Positions 36,095 to 45,982 of a stretch of DNA of 64,000 bases are shown one piece after another. Position numbers and translations under genes: made by a program. Numbering within the stretch: position 1 is the first letter of the stretch; every line of letters begins with the position of its first letter. This DNA is from RFSX01 sp965248155 (GTDB taxonomy: Bacteria > Bacteroidota > Bacteroidia > Chitinophagales > Saprospiraceae). The notes under the pieces are model-generated. The model did not search any database. It saw only the letters and a list, made by a program, of their open reading frames with translations, and had not been told where the DNA came from. The stretch covers positions 496,001 through 560,000 of the forward strand of contig CBDFIO010000002.1 in assembly GCA_965248155.1 (NCBI GenBank), written 5' to 3'.

Positions 36095-36200
36095 GTACAT
36101 AATAAACTTTCTTCTCTTATATTATTATGTGAGGTGTAAATCTTATTTAAACCTTCGTGAATGAAAGGTATCTAAGCATTATGTAATCAATTCTCCGCTT

Positions 36201-37898
36201 ATGACAAAAACGTATACTCGAAGCCAATTCCTGGATTTTTCCAGAATAAAAAACAATTCAAACAATAATACTACGATCCCTCTGCCACCTGGAGGTGAAG
36301 GCTTGGAAAAATATTCGGGAGAATGGAATTTTGAAACTGCCGCCCATCTCTATCGAAGGTCGACTTTTGGTGCAGATCATCAACAGATCAAAGAAGCAGC
36401 TGACAAATCATTGGAAATTGTCATAGATGAATTATTTATGGAATTACCGCTTCCTAGCGAGCCGATAAATTTTGCTTTTGAAGATGATCCTGAAGTGCCA
36501 ATAGGGGAATCGTGGATTAACAAACCCTATTTTGGTAGAGATAATGATCAACAAAATGCACAGCAGCAATTTGGTTCTCGTGTCGCTTCTCTCAGAGCTT
36601 GGGAATTAAAAACAATATTAGAATCAGGTCTCAACATTAGGGGAAAAATGACCCTTTTTTGGCACAATCATTTTGTTATTCAATTAAGTGTTGTTAGAGA
36701 TCCAAATTTCGTATTTAAATATATTAACACCTTACGAGTTAATGCCTTAGGTAATTTCAAAGATTTGGCAGCTCTAATTACGGTTGATCCGGCAATGTTG
36801 AGATACTTAAATGGCAATCAAAACAATAGAAACGCACCTAATGAAAATTACGCTAGAGAATTTTTTGAATTATTCACAATTGGCAAAGGTGCTTTAGCGG
36901 GACCAAGTGATTACTCTACATTTACAGAAGATGATGTTGTTGCTGCCGCCAAAGTATTTACCGGCTGGAGAGATGTTGGATATAGAACTACTGATGGCAC
37001 ACCTGCAGGATCAAGATATGTCAATTTTTTACATGATAATAGTTCAAAACAATTCTCCCATAGATTTAATAACACAATAATTTCGAATCAGGCTGAAGGC
37101 GAATATCTTTCTCTAGTTGATCTTGTTTTTGAACAGGAAGAAGTGAGCAAATTTATTTCCAGGAAACTCTATCGTTGGTTCGTTTACTATGATATAAATG
37201 ATGATGTAGAAGCACAGATTATTGAGCCAATGGTTGCCTTACTCCGTGAAAGCAACTACGACGTAGCTCCAGTAATAAAAACGCTGTTAAGCAGTGCTCA
37301 TTTTTATAATATCTGTAGTGTTGGTCCAATGGTCAAGAATCCTTTAGATTTTTTTTCCAGTATGATCATCCAACATCAGTTGCGTTTTCCTCCAAATAAT
37401 TTGTTTCAATACAATCTGATAGCAAGATTGGTAAATATATTTGAAAACTTAGAGATGGTCTATTTCGAACCACCAAATGTTGCAGGATGGAAACCATATT
37501 ATCAGGAACCACAATTCTATAGAATTTGGATTAATGCAGTCACACTTACCAATCGACAGAATATAACCAACCTAATAGTCTCGGGCAATGTCGCATTTGG
37601 AGATTATATATTGACCATTGATTTGCTTGAATATATTTCAAAGTTTGACAATCCATATGATCCCAATGAATTGATCTATGAAATAGCCAGGTATATTTTC
37701 CCTAACAGTATAACAGAAATACAAAAAGACTTTCTAAAGGAAATTTTAATACCTGGATTGCCAGATTTTGAATGGACTGTAGAATATGGGGATTATGTCG
37801 TAGACCCAGAAAATGAAGACAAACGTCGATCTGTTCTCACGAAATTGAGAGCTCTCTTTACAGCTTTTTTCAGTATGCCTGAATACTACTTAAGTTAA
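36201..37898 (+). CDS. DUF1800 domain-containing protein
   Basis: 565 residues. The DUF1800 pattern is clear: AAHLYRRSTFGADHQQI, MTLFWHNHFVIQ, NENYAREFFELFTIGKG, DVVAAAKVFTGWRD, VSKFISRKLYRWFVYY and NVAGWKPYYQEPQFY. No signal peptide is obvious. The family function is unknown, but the gene is nearly always followed by a DUF1501 gene, and here the partner lies 1.06 kb downstream because an IS982-type element has been inserted directly after this gene's stop codon. Confidence 0.92.
   Translation: MTKTYTRSQFLDFSRIKNNSNNNTTIPLPPGGEGLEKYSGEWNFETAAHLYRRSTFGADHQQIKEAADKSLEIVIDELFMELPLPSEPINFAFEDDPEVPIGESWINKPYFGRDNDQQNAQQQFGSRVASLRAWELKTILESGLNIRGKMTLFWHNHFVIQLSVVRDPNFVFKYINTLRVNALGNFKDLAALITVDPAMLRYLNGNQNNRNAPNENYAREFFELFTIGKGALAGPSDYSTFTEDDVVAAAKVFTGWRDVGYRTTDGTPAGSRYVNFLHDNSSKQFSHRFNNTIISNQAEGEYLSLVDLVFEQEEVSKFISRKLYRWFVYYDINDDVEAQIIEPMVALLRESNYDVAPVIKTLLSSAHFYNICSVGPMVKNPLDFFSSMIIQHQLRFPPNNLFQYNLIARLVNIFENLEMVYFEPPNVAGWKPYYQEPQFYRIWINAVTLTNRQNITNLIVSGNVAFGDYILTIDLLEYISKFDNPYDPNELIYEIARYIFPNSITEIQKDFLKEILIPGLPDFEWTVEYGDYVVDPENEDKRRSVLTKLRALFTAFFSMPEYYLS
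37890..37898 (+). repeat. Left copy of imperfect target duplication
   Basis: TTAAGTTAA here, TTAACTTAA at 38927-38935 (8 of 9 identical). It includes the stop codon of the DUF1800 gene. Confidence 0.5.
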
Positions 37899-38926
37899 CG
37901 TGAGTTCGACGTAAGGAAGTGGAAAAATAGGATAAAAAGAAAGAGCAATTTTGTTTATCTTAATAGTTGATAATCAATTAATTAAAACAAAAAAGCTCTA
38001 CTATGAAAGATAGTCAAATTATTGCAATTTTCTGTGCTTTCGATGATTTTTTCACCGATTTTGATCACTTTTAAAAATCTCATACCCTAGAGGGAAAGAA
38101 AAATCGACGGAATCGTACCTGCAGGTTATCCATGAGCGAGGTGATGAGCATCATCGTATTTTTTCATATGAGTGGATACCGTTGCTTTAAGCACTTTTAC
38201 CAGAATCATGTCTGCCAACATATGCGCGGCTATTTTCCCAATCTGGTATCTTATAATCGGATGGTGGAGTTGCAAACCAAAGCGGTCCTACCATTAGCCT
38301 TGTTTGTAAAGATGTACCGAATGGGTAAATGTAGTGGGATATCCTTTATTGATTCAACCAGTATCCGGGTCTGTCACAATCGAAGGATTCATTCCCACAA
38401 GGTGTTTGCTGGACTGGCCAAACGAGGCAAGACTTCAAAGGGTTGGTTTTATGGTTTCAAACTTCATCTGGTTCATAATGACCGGGGCGAAGTGATTGAT
38501 TTTCAACTCACTCCGGGCAATGTGCATGATAATGCCGTATTGAAGTGTAAACGGTTTATGAAGAAGGTCTATGGCCGGTTGTTCGGTGATAAAGGCTATA
38601 TTGTCAACAAGCAAATCTTTGACACTCTTTTCTTGAGAGGTATTCATTTGATTACTAAGTTGAGACGGAATATGAAATCCAAAATGATTACACCCCTACA
38701 GGATGCTCTTCTGCTCCGAAAACTTGCTATCTCTGAAACCATTATTGACCAACTCAAAAATATTTCACAGATCGAACATACAAGGCATCGTTCCTTTGCC
38801 GGATTTTTCGTCAATATACTTGGTGGACTTTGTGCCTACGGGTTTAAAGAATCTAAACCCTCCATTTATAAGAATCTGGTCGATACCAAACAACTCCTTT
38901 TGGCCTAGTCTTACATCGAACTCACG
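37899..38926 (+). mobile_element. IS982-family insertion sequence
   Basis: About 1.03 kb. The ends are inverted repeats (CGTGAGTTCGACGTAAG at the left, CGTGAGTTCGATGTAAG when the right end is reversed). It carries one transposase gene, whose frame has a stop at codon 24. It appears richer in G+C than the genes on either side. Confidence 0.88.
38003..38908 (+). pseudogene. IS982-family transposase with in-frame stop at codon 24
   Basis: The full frame starts at ATG 38003 (MKDSQIIAIFCAFDDFFTDF, then DHF) and meets TAA at 38072-38074; the same frame continues with LEGKKNRRNRTCRLSMSEVM and is open to 38908. A single A-to-T change would give Leu (TTA). From ATG 38132 a 258-residue remainder is still open and contains the DDE-like core: FIDSTSIRVCHNRRI, GWFYGFKLHLV, TPGNVHDN, LFGDKGYI and QIEHTRHRSF. 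It is unclear whether the shorter protein works. Confidence 0.82.
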
Positions 38927-38935
38927 TTAACTTAA
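38927..38935 (+). repeat. Right copy of imperfect target duplication
   Basis: TTAACTTAA, differing from TTAAGTTAA at 37890-37898 by the central base. Confidence 0.5.
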
Positions 38936-38956
38936 CTGAATCTAAAACTTTACATT

Positions 38957-40513
38957 ATGAAAAGAAGATCATTTCTACAATCCGGTAGCGCTTTAACAAT
39001 TCCTTTCTTTATAAATGGATTGCCAATTTCTGCATTCAGCAGAAGTCATATGTTTAATAGTCTAGATGATAATAATGACAATGTCCTGGTTCTAATTCAG
39101 CTCAATGGTGGTAATGACGGATTAAATATGATCATTCCGTTGGACAAATATGATTTACTTTCCAATGTAAGGTCAAATATCATCATACCTCAAAATGATA
39201 TCATAAATATTGAACAGAATTTTGGTTTACATCCCAATATGCAAGGCATCAAATCATTATATGACGACGCCAAAATGACTGTCGTTCAAGACGTAGGATA
39301 TCCTAACCAGAATAGATCTCATTTCAGGTCTACAGATATTTGGACTTCCGGTTCTCCGGCGGACGAATTCTGGTCAACAGGGTGGTTGGGAAGATATCTT
39401 GAAAATCGGTTTCCTGAATTTCCTGAAGGATATCCAAATGATGATTGCCCAGATCCATTTGCAATTTCAATCGGGTCGACTGTCCATGAAACATGTCAAG
39501 GATCTTCATCTAACTACAGTATTGCACTTCGAGATCCATTCTCTCTTGCTCCTCTTGCTGAAGGCGGTGAGGACGAAGCTCCCGATACTCCATACGGTAT
39601 GGAACTGGAATTTTTAAGAGCAATTATTGCGCAATCCAATGCCTATGCAGATAATGTAAGTGATGCAGCCAATATGGGCACCAATATGTCTTTGCTCTAT
39701 AACGATGACAACAATCTGGCTCAGCAACTGAAAACAATCGCTCTTTTAATCGCAGGTGGATTGAGGACTAGGATATTTATCGCAAATATTGGAGGTTTTG
39801 ATACACATGCAAATCAAGTTGTAGAAGGAGAAACAACAACGGGTGATCATGCTGTTCTAATGCAATCAATTTCTGAGGCCGTCACTGCATTTCAAGATGA
39901 TCTTACACTTATGGGCTTAGAAGAAAAAGTTATGACTATGACTTTTTCTGAATTTGGAAGACGGATTCGTTCAAATGATAGCCTGGGTACAGATCACGGA
40001 ACTGCAGCTCCAATAATGTTATTCGGTTCATGTGTCAATCCGGGTATTATAGGAGAAAGTCCAGAGTTGCCTCAAAATCCAAGTTTTCAAGATGGGGTCC
40101 CAATGCAATTTGATTTTAGATCCATTTATGGCTCTATATTAATGGATTGGTTTGGTGTAGATCAATCTGAAATTCGTCAGATCCTATTTGAAGATTTTCA
40201 ATATATTCCAATTATTAAGTCTTGTAATCAAACTACAGCCAATCAAAATATTGAAATTGAGACTATCGAAATCAGTTCATATCCGAATCCATGTACCAAT
40301 TGGATGACGATCAGTTTCGAATCTAAAGGAGAACACATTAGATTGAGCTTGTTCGATGCCCTGGGTCAAGAATTAAAGGTTATTACGAATCAACATCTTC
40401 AAGCTGGAAACCATAATATAAAGATTGAAACATCTTCTTTATCTAGTGGAAATTACTTTTATCAAATTATTGGAAACTCAAGAATGAAAACTAAAGGATT
40501 TATTAAAATATAA
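38957..40513 (+). CDS. DUF1501 protein with Tat-like signal and T9SS type A sorting domain
   Basis: 518 residues. The N-terminus MKRRSFLQSGSALTIPFF fits a twin-arginine signal. The DUF1501 (sulfatase-like) body follows: VLIQLNGGNDGLNMIIP, LHPNMQGIKSLYDDAKM, NRSHFRSTDIW, GGFDTHANQV and MTFSEFGRRIRSNDS with GTDHGTAAP. The final 75 residues are a type A sorting domain (SYPNPCTNWMTISF, LFDALGQELK, GNYFYQI, KGFIKI). Known DUF1501 proteins commonly have Tat signals; together with the T9SS domain this predicts Tat export followed by surface delivery. It pairs with the DUF1800 gene upstream, from which an IS982 element now separates it. Confidence 0.9.
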   Translation: MKRRSFLQSGSALTIPFFINGLPISAFSRSHMFNSLDDNNDNVLVLIQLNGGNDGLNMIIPLDKYDLLSNVRSNIIIPQNDIINIEQNFGLHPNMQGIKSLYDDAKMTVVQDVGYPNQNRSHFRSTDIWTSGSPADEFWSTGWLGRYLENRFPEFPEGYPNDDCPDPFAISIGSTVHETCQGSSSNYSIALRDPFSLAPLAEGGEDEAPDTPYGMELEFLRAIIAQSNAYADNVSDAANMGTNMSLLYNDDNNLAQQLKTIALLIAGGLRTRIFIANIGGFDTHANQVVEGETTTGDHAVLMQSISEAVTAFQDDLTLMGLEEKVMTMTFSEFGRRIRSNDSLGTDHGTAAPIMLFGSCVNPGIIGESPELPQNPSFQDGVPMQFDFRSIYGSILMDWFGVDQSEIRQILFEDFQYIPIIKSCNQTTANQNIEIETIEISSYPNPCTNWMTISFESKGEHIRLSLFDALGQELKVITNQHLQAGNHNIKIETSSLSSGNYFYQIIGNSRMKTKGFIKI

Positions 40514-40548
40514 ATGCCCAGCTAACATCATGAAATTTCTAAGTAATT

Positions 40549-43500
40549 TTAAGCCTTTGAAACTTCAATTCTCAGTTCGACATCATCCGGTAGCTTGATC
40601 AATTCACCAATGTTCAGCTCTCTAAAATCTATCAGATCAGCAAGTACTTCAGTTTTGATATAATCTCCATAATCTGAAATGGCTTTCTGAATACTTTCAT
40701 GATTCTCGATTGAAATCCGGATTCTATCTGTAACATCAAAATCCTTTTCCTTTCTAATATTTTGAATCCGATTAATAAGTTCTCTAGCCATACCTTCAGC
40801 AATTAATTCATCGCTTAGATTTATATCTAAAGCTACCGTTATATCGCCATCCTGAGCCACTTGCCATCCCGGTATTTCTTCAGCACTTATTTCGAAATCA
40901 TCAACAGATAATTCAAAACTATTGCCTTCAATATTTAAAATATACTGACCGGATTTTTCTAATGCTGCGATGTCTTCTGAACTAAAGCCCATAATAATCT
41001 GACCCGCCTGTTTCATATGTTGCCCCAGACGTTTACCCAAAGTCTTAAAGTTGGGCTTAATTTTCTTCTTGATAACGCCAGATGCATCTTTGATATATTC
41101 AACTTCTTTTACATTGACCTCATGTAATATTAGATCTTCAACAGCTTTAACTTGATCTTCGAACTTCTGATCTAATACCGGTAATAAAACCTTGTTCAGC
41201 GGTTGTCTAACGCGAAGCTTTTCTTTTTTCCTCAAGGATAGAACCAAGGATGATATCCTTTGAGCATAATCCATCCGTTGTTCCAGGTCTTTGTTAATCG
41301 CAGTTTCATCAGATTTTGGATAGAGGGATAAATGCACAGATTTATGATCTTCATTCTGGCTCACAGAATTTAAGTTTTGATACAACCAATCTGAAAAGAA
41401 TGGGGAAATAGGAGCCATCAATTTTGAAATAGTAGATAGACAAGTATAGAGGGTCTGATATGCAGATATCTTGTCCTGAGTATAACTTCCCTTCCAAAAT
41501 CGACGTCTGCATAATCGTACATACCAGTTAGATAGATGAGATTCACCAAACTCCTGTATTTTTCTTGCGACTTTTGTTGGTTCATAATCCAAATACTCCG
41601 CTTCTACATCTATAATTAGAGAGTTTAATAAGGATATTATCCACCTATCAATCTCTTGTCTTTCTTCCAAAGGAATATTGTCTTCCTCATATTGGAAGTT
41701 ATCGATATTGGCATAAAGTGAAAAGAAAGAATAGGTATTATACAGGGTGCCGAAAAATTTTCTTTTTACTTCTTCGATTCCTGAGGAATCAAATTTTAAG
41801 TTGTCCCATGGATTTGCATTGGCCATCATGTACCATCGTGTAGCGTCAGCTCCATACTTAGCCAGCGTTTCAAATGGGTCAACGGCATTCCCTAGCCTTT
41901 TTGACATCTTTTGTCCCTTCTTATCGAGTACGAGACCGTTAGAAACAACATTCTTGAAAGCAACCTTATCAAAAACCATCGAAGCGATTGCATGTAGTGT
42001 ATAGAACCAGCCTCTGGTTTGGTCAACTCCTTCAGCTATAAAATCTGCAGGAAAATTTCTTTCAAAAACTTCTTTGTTTTCAAAAGGATAATGCCATTGG
42101 GCATAAGGCATTGAACCAGAATCAAACCAAACATCAATTAGATCAGACTCTCTTAGCATTTCTGCTCCTGAATTACTAACCAAGATTACATTGTCGATAT
42201 AGGGTTTATGTAAGTCAGAAGGAAGCTCTTGATTCAATCCAAGACTTTCATTTGATTTTTTTATTTCTTCTGCCAATTGCTCTATGGAAGAAATACAAAT
42301 TTCTTCTTCCTTATTAGCGGTTCTCCATATAGGTAATGGAATTCCCCAGAATCTAGATCTGGAAAGATTCCAGTCCATGAGATTTTCAAGCCATATTTGA
42401 AACCTACCGACGCCTGTGTGTGCAGGCTTCCAATTAATAGATTTGTTTAGTTCAGCCATTCTATCCCGCAAACTTGATGTCTTCACAAACCAGCTATCCA
42501 GCGGGTAATATAACACCGGTTTATCTGTTCTCCAGCAATGAGGATAACTATGTTCATACTTTTCAACCTTGAAAGCTTTGTTCTCTTTTTTGAGCTTTAC
42601 CGCAATTTTTAAATCAGTTGATTCAAAACCTTCTTCATTCCTAATTTCATCAGAATAATATTCAGCGCGAACATATTCACCGGGATAGTCTGTCACCTCT
42701 TCTACAAATCTTCCCTGAAGATCCACTAAAGGAAGCAATTCCTTTCCCTTTCTGACAAGAATGGAGGGTACATTATTTTGTTGGCAAACCCGGTAATCAT
42801 CAGAACCAAAAACTGAGGCCGTATGAACAATACCGGTACCGTCTTCTGTGGATACAAAGTCCCCTAGAATAGCTCTGAAAGCATCCCCCTCCTCCGGTTG
42901 TACATATGGCATTAATTGATGATAATGAACGCCTTCTATGTCTGCTCCTTTAACAGTTTTCAGAATTTTATATGGAATAATTTTGGATCCCTCTTCAAAA
43001 TCATCAAGAGCAATATCAGCAGCTTCGGGCTTGAAATATTTAGATATTAAATCTTCTGCCAACACAACCGTAATAGGATCTTTAGTATATGGATTATAAG
43101 TTTGAACAAGTGCGTAATTTATTTTTGCTCCTAAGGCCACTGCACAATTAGATGGTAGAGTCCATGGCGTTGTTGTCCAAGCTAAAAAGAATACTTTATT
43201 ACTATGACCTTCAAATAAGAATGAAGAGCTATCGTCTTTTATAACTTCAAACTGAGCCGTAACAGAAACATCTTTGATATTTTTGTAGCATCCCGGCATA
43301 TTCAGCTCATGCGTACTTAAGCCGGTTCCTGCTGCTGGAGAATAAGGCTGAACCGTATAGCCCTTATACATAAGGTCTTTATTATATAATTGCCCTAATA
43401 TCCACCAGACTGATTCAATATAATTATTGTCAAAGGTGATGTATGGATTATCCAGGTCCACCCAATAGCCCATTTTTCTTGTAATATCATCCCATTGATC

Positions 43501-43887
43501 TTTGAATTGCATTACCGTCGTTCTACATTCAAGATTGTATTGCTCAACAGTAATCTTAGTACCGATATCTTCCTTCGTTATTCCAAGACGTTTTTCTACG
43601 TTTAACTCTATAGGTAATCCATGCGTATCCCATCCTCCTTTTCTTTCTACACGCTTACCCTGCATGGTATGGAATCGACAAAACAAATCCTTAACCGTCC
43701 TTCCCATTACATGATGAATGCCAGGCTGACCATTTGCAGAAGGAGGTCCTTCATAGAATACAAAAGTGTTGTCTTTTGGCCTCTGTTCTATACTATCATC
43801 AAAGATTTTCTCCTGTTCCCAAAATGTAAGAATCTCTTTGTCAATTGCAGGCAAATCTAGCCCTTTGAATTCTCTGTACTTTCCCAT
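40549..43887 (-). CDS. ileS: Isoleucine--tRNA ligase
   Basis: 1112 residues. The HIGH-type motif is in PPSANGQPGIHHVMG, the editing domain contains TTPWTLPSNCAVALG and GTGIVHTASVFGSDDY, and KMSKR lies at about residue 660 (KKGQKMSKRLGNAVDPF). SWFVKTSSLRD and the C-terminal anticodon-binding and zinc-lacking extension fit the long type of IleRS. It charges tRNA-Ile in the cytoplasm. It is the last gene of the nadE-gldB-oxygenase-ileS run. Confidence 0.97.
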   Translation of the reverse strand: MGKYREFKGLDLPAIDKEILTFWEQEKIFDDSIEQRPKDNTFVFYEGPPSANGQPGIHHVMGRTVKDLFCRFHTMQGKRVERKGGWDTHGLPIELNVEKRLGITKEDIGTKITVEQYNLECRTTVMQFKDQWDDITRKMGYWVDLDNPYITFDNNYIESVWWILGQLYNKDLMYKGYTVQPYSPAAGTGLSTHELNMPGCYKNIKDVSVTAQFEVIKDDSSSFLFEGHSNKVFFLAWTTTPWTLPSNCAVALGAKINYALVQTYNPYTKDPITVVLAEDLISKYFKPEAADIALDDFEEGSKIIPYKILKTVKGADIEGVHYHQLMPYVQPEEGDAFRAILGDFVSTEDGTGIVHTASVFGSDDYRVCQQNNVPSILVRKGKELLPLVDLQGRFVEEVTDYPGEYVRAEYYSDEIRNEEGFESTDLKIAVKLKKENKAFKVEKYEHSYPHCWRTDKPVLYYPLDSWFVKTSSLRDRMAELNKSINWKPAHTGVGRFQIWLENLMDWNLSRSRFWGIPLPIWRTANKEEEICISSIEQLAEEIKKSNESLGLNQELPSDLHKPYIDNVILVSNSGAEMLRESDLIDVWFDSGSMPYAQWHYPFENKEVFERNFPADFIAEGVDQTRGWFYTLHAIASMVFDKVAFKNVVSNGLVLDKKGQKMSKRLGNAVDPFETLAKYGADATRWYMMANANPWDNLKFDSSGIEEVKRKFFGTLYNTYSFFSLYANIDNFQYEEDNIPLEERQEIDRWIISLLNSLIIDVEAEYLDYEPTKVARKIQEFGESHLSNWYVRLCRRRFWKGSYTQDKISAYQTLYTCLSTISKLMAPISPFFSDWLYQNLNSVSQNEDHKSVHLSLYPKSDETAINKDLEQRMDYAQRISSLVLSLRKKEKLRVRQPLNKVLLPVLDQKFEDQVKAVEDLILHEVNVKEVEYIKDASGVIKKKIKPNFKTLGKRLGQHMKQAGQIIMGFSSEDIAALEKSGQYILNIEGNSFELSVDDFEISAEEIPGWQVAQDGDITVALDINLSDELIAEGMARELINRIQNIRKEKDFDVTDRIRISIENHESIQKAISDYGDYIKTEVLADLIDFRELNIGELIKLPDDVELRIEVSKA

Positions 43888-43921
43888 TAAAATTTAATTA
43901 TTTGAACCGCAGTCAAAAGTA

Positions 43922-44896
43922 TTATTTCTTCAAACCAATTTCTCTTAATCTTTCATCTAAATAACTTTCAGCAGTAATCGGCTGATAAGCTAATGGTCTT
44001 TCTTCAGTTATACAACTTCCAAGACAGCTCAAATCCATATTGCTCTTAGGATGCAAAAAGAACGGAATACTCAATCTAGGTACATGCCACATATGTTTAG
44101 GTGGATTTACGACGCGGTGAGTCGTTGATTTTAAATAATTATTTGTAAGCCTTTGCAACATATCTCCCACATTGATCACAAGTTCATCTTCTTCAGGTGT
44201 GATATCAAGCCATTCATTTTGCGCATTTAGCAATTGAAGTCCTCCGGCAGATGCGCCTACCAATAAAGTAATTAGATTGATATCTTCATGCTGCTCAGCT
44301 CTGATTGCTGACTTTGGCTCTGATGTAATCGGGGGATAGTGAATCGTTCTTAGAATGCTATTTCCTTTGGTGATTCTATCATCAAAATAATTTGCGTCCA
44401 AGTCCAGAAATAAAGCGATAGCTCTCAATAATTCTCTTCCACTACTTTCAAAAGATTTATAAAGATCCTCACTTAATTGATTGAAACTTTCAATATCTGC
44501 TACATCTACATTATCTGGATATTCTGATTTCAGCGGATCATCACTTTCCACATATTGCCCAATCTGAAAAAACTCCTTCAGATCTGCCACTTGAGATTGC
44601 TTAGCATGTTCTCTTCCAAATGAAGTATAACCCCTTTGACCAGCAAGACCTTGTACCTCGTATTTTTTCTTTGTGTCTACTGGAAGTGAGAAAAAAGCTT
44701 TGGAGGAAGCATAAAATCTATCAACTAATTCTTTGGGTACTCCATGGTTTTTAACACCAACAAAACCTACTTCATGAAAAGCACGACCAATATCTTGAAC
44801 AAATTGTGCTTTTTCATCTGGATTCCCATGAATAAATCTGGAAAGATCTACAACTGGAATTGTTCGATCACTCATAATTATTGTGATTTTAGACAT
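43922..44896 (-). CDS. 2-oxoglutarate/Fe(II)-dependent oxygenase (isopenicillin N synthase-like)
   Basis: 324 residues; ATG 44875 (MSDRTIPVVDLSRF) is an alternative start seven codons in and fits the family better. The N-terminal DIOX_N domain is followed by the double-stranded beta-helix with the iron ligands: His-x-Asp in RAEQHEDINLITLLVG and the distal His in STTHRVVNPPK, and the RLSIPFF motif that binds 2-oxoglutarate. The substrate is unknown. It sits 15 bases after gldB and 34 before ileS in one transcription unit. Confidence 0.88.
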   Translation of the reverse strand: MSKITIIMSDRTIPVVDLSRFIHGNPDEKAQFVQDIGRAFHEVGFVGVKNHGVPKELVDRFYASSKAFFSLPVDTKKKYEVQGLAGQRGYTSFGREHAKQSQVADLKEFFQIGQYVESDDPLKSEYPDNVDVADIESFNQLSEDLYKSFESSGRELLRAIALFLDLDANYFDDRITKGNSILRTIHYPPITSEPKSAIRAEQHEDINLITLLVGASAGGLQLLNAQNEWLDITPEEDELVINVGDMLQRLTNNYLKSTTHRVVNPPKHMWHVPRLSIPFFLHPKSNMDLSCLGSCITEERPLAYQPITAESYLDERLREIGLKK

Positions 44897-44911
44897 ACAA
44901 AAATATAATAT

Positions 44912-45964
44912 TTATCGCCGCCGTGGTTTGTATTTTGATATTTCCATAAGCTTTTGTGCATCGGAAAAATCAATTAATTCTTGTAAGCTATAGTCCGAAT
45001 TTTTCTGCATAAATGCTTTGACGATCTTATACCCTAAGTATGCAGCTGTCCTACCAGGAGCTTCAGGCGGCATACCTGCTGAATGCGGAGCGGGATTTAT
45101 ATATTTTAATACACGTGCTTGATTGGTCTCATACATAAGGTTTTTATCAAGAAAAAAGCTCCAAATCTCCAACTCGTTCGCTTCCAACCAAGCTAATTGT
45201 ACTTCAGAATATTCAAATACAATAGAATCCTCAACATGAGGTAATATTTTTTCTAAAGTATAAAGTTGCTTTCCTTGATGAACCATGTGGTCAACAAATC
45301 TTTTACCATTCGTAGATCCCAATATATCTTGAAGGATTAAGGCCATCGATTTTCTGACAATGTGCTCTGAGGTATAGCTTCGTGTCAGATAATCCGAAAA
45401 TGATGGATTTTGTGGATCTATCATTTTATAATCAAATGATTCTCCCAGAAAAAAGTCTAATCCTATACCGATTCCATCCCCGTCTCCATCAGAAAATATA
45501 ATATTTTGATAACCAAATTCAGTATGAAAAGTATAAAAGCTTGGTATGGCAATATTGGGAAAATAAAATTTTAAATACTTACAAGCCAACAACAACTCTG
45601 ACTCAATATCTTTTGTATCCTTAAATATAATATCGATCGTATCCTGTAAGGTCTGAATAGATCCAGCATTTAAAAAATCTGTAATTGAATTATAGTAGCT
45701 TTCTTGATCGCTATTAGGAATTTCTATTAATCGCTGAAAATACAGTTCGGTTAGACCCGGATATCTCTTCAATAATGCTTCATATGATTCCGCGATATTC
45801 TCGACATCCAATTTGTTAATTTCCTGATCAAATCGGATCAAGTCAACATCATTAATTTCGATATGAGAAACCGAAGGGCTAGATTCCCCATCGCTGGCTT
45901 TATTACAAGATCCTAATGAAAAAACGAGCAATCCAATAGTTAAACACTTCAAATACAATCGCAT
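44912..45964 (-). CDS. gldB: Gliding motility lipoprotein GldB
   Basis: 350 residues. The lipoprotein signal ends VFSLGSC. The body matches GldB: IEINDVDLIRFDQEINKLD, RYPGLTELYFQRLI, IGLDFFLG and the C-terminal NPAPHSAGMPPEAPGRTAAY. In Flavobacterium johnsoniae GldB is required for gliding, and its gene lies near nadE, as here (18 bases downstream of nadE). Many non-gliding Bacteroidota keep the gene, so gliding is not proven by it. It probably works with T9SS at the cell envelope. Confidence 0.88.
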   Translation of the reverse strand: MRLYLKCLTIGLLVFSLGSCNKASDGESSPSVSHIEINDVDLIRFDQEINKLDVENIAESYEALLKRYPGLTELYFQRLIEIPNSDQESYYNSITDFLNAGSIQTLQDTIDIIFKDTKDIESELLLACKYLKFYFPNIAIPSFYTFHTEFGYQNIIFSDGDGDGIGIGLDFFLGESFDYKMIDPQNPSFSDYLTRSYTSEHIVRKSMALILQDILGSTNGKRFVDHMVHQGKQLYTLEKILPHVEDSIVFEYSEVQLAWLEANELEIWSFFLDKNLMYETNQARVLKYINPAPHSAGMPPEAPGRTAAYLGYKIVKAFMQKNSDYSLQELIDFSDAQKLMEISKYKPRRR

Positions 45965-45982
45965 GATAAATTTCTATTCTTA

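Noticed and set aside
36095..36200. Terminator from ACATAATA / TATTATGT after crcB
   Set aside because: The stem is only A-T rich, the loop is long and there is no T tract.
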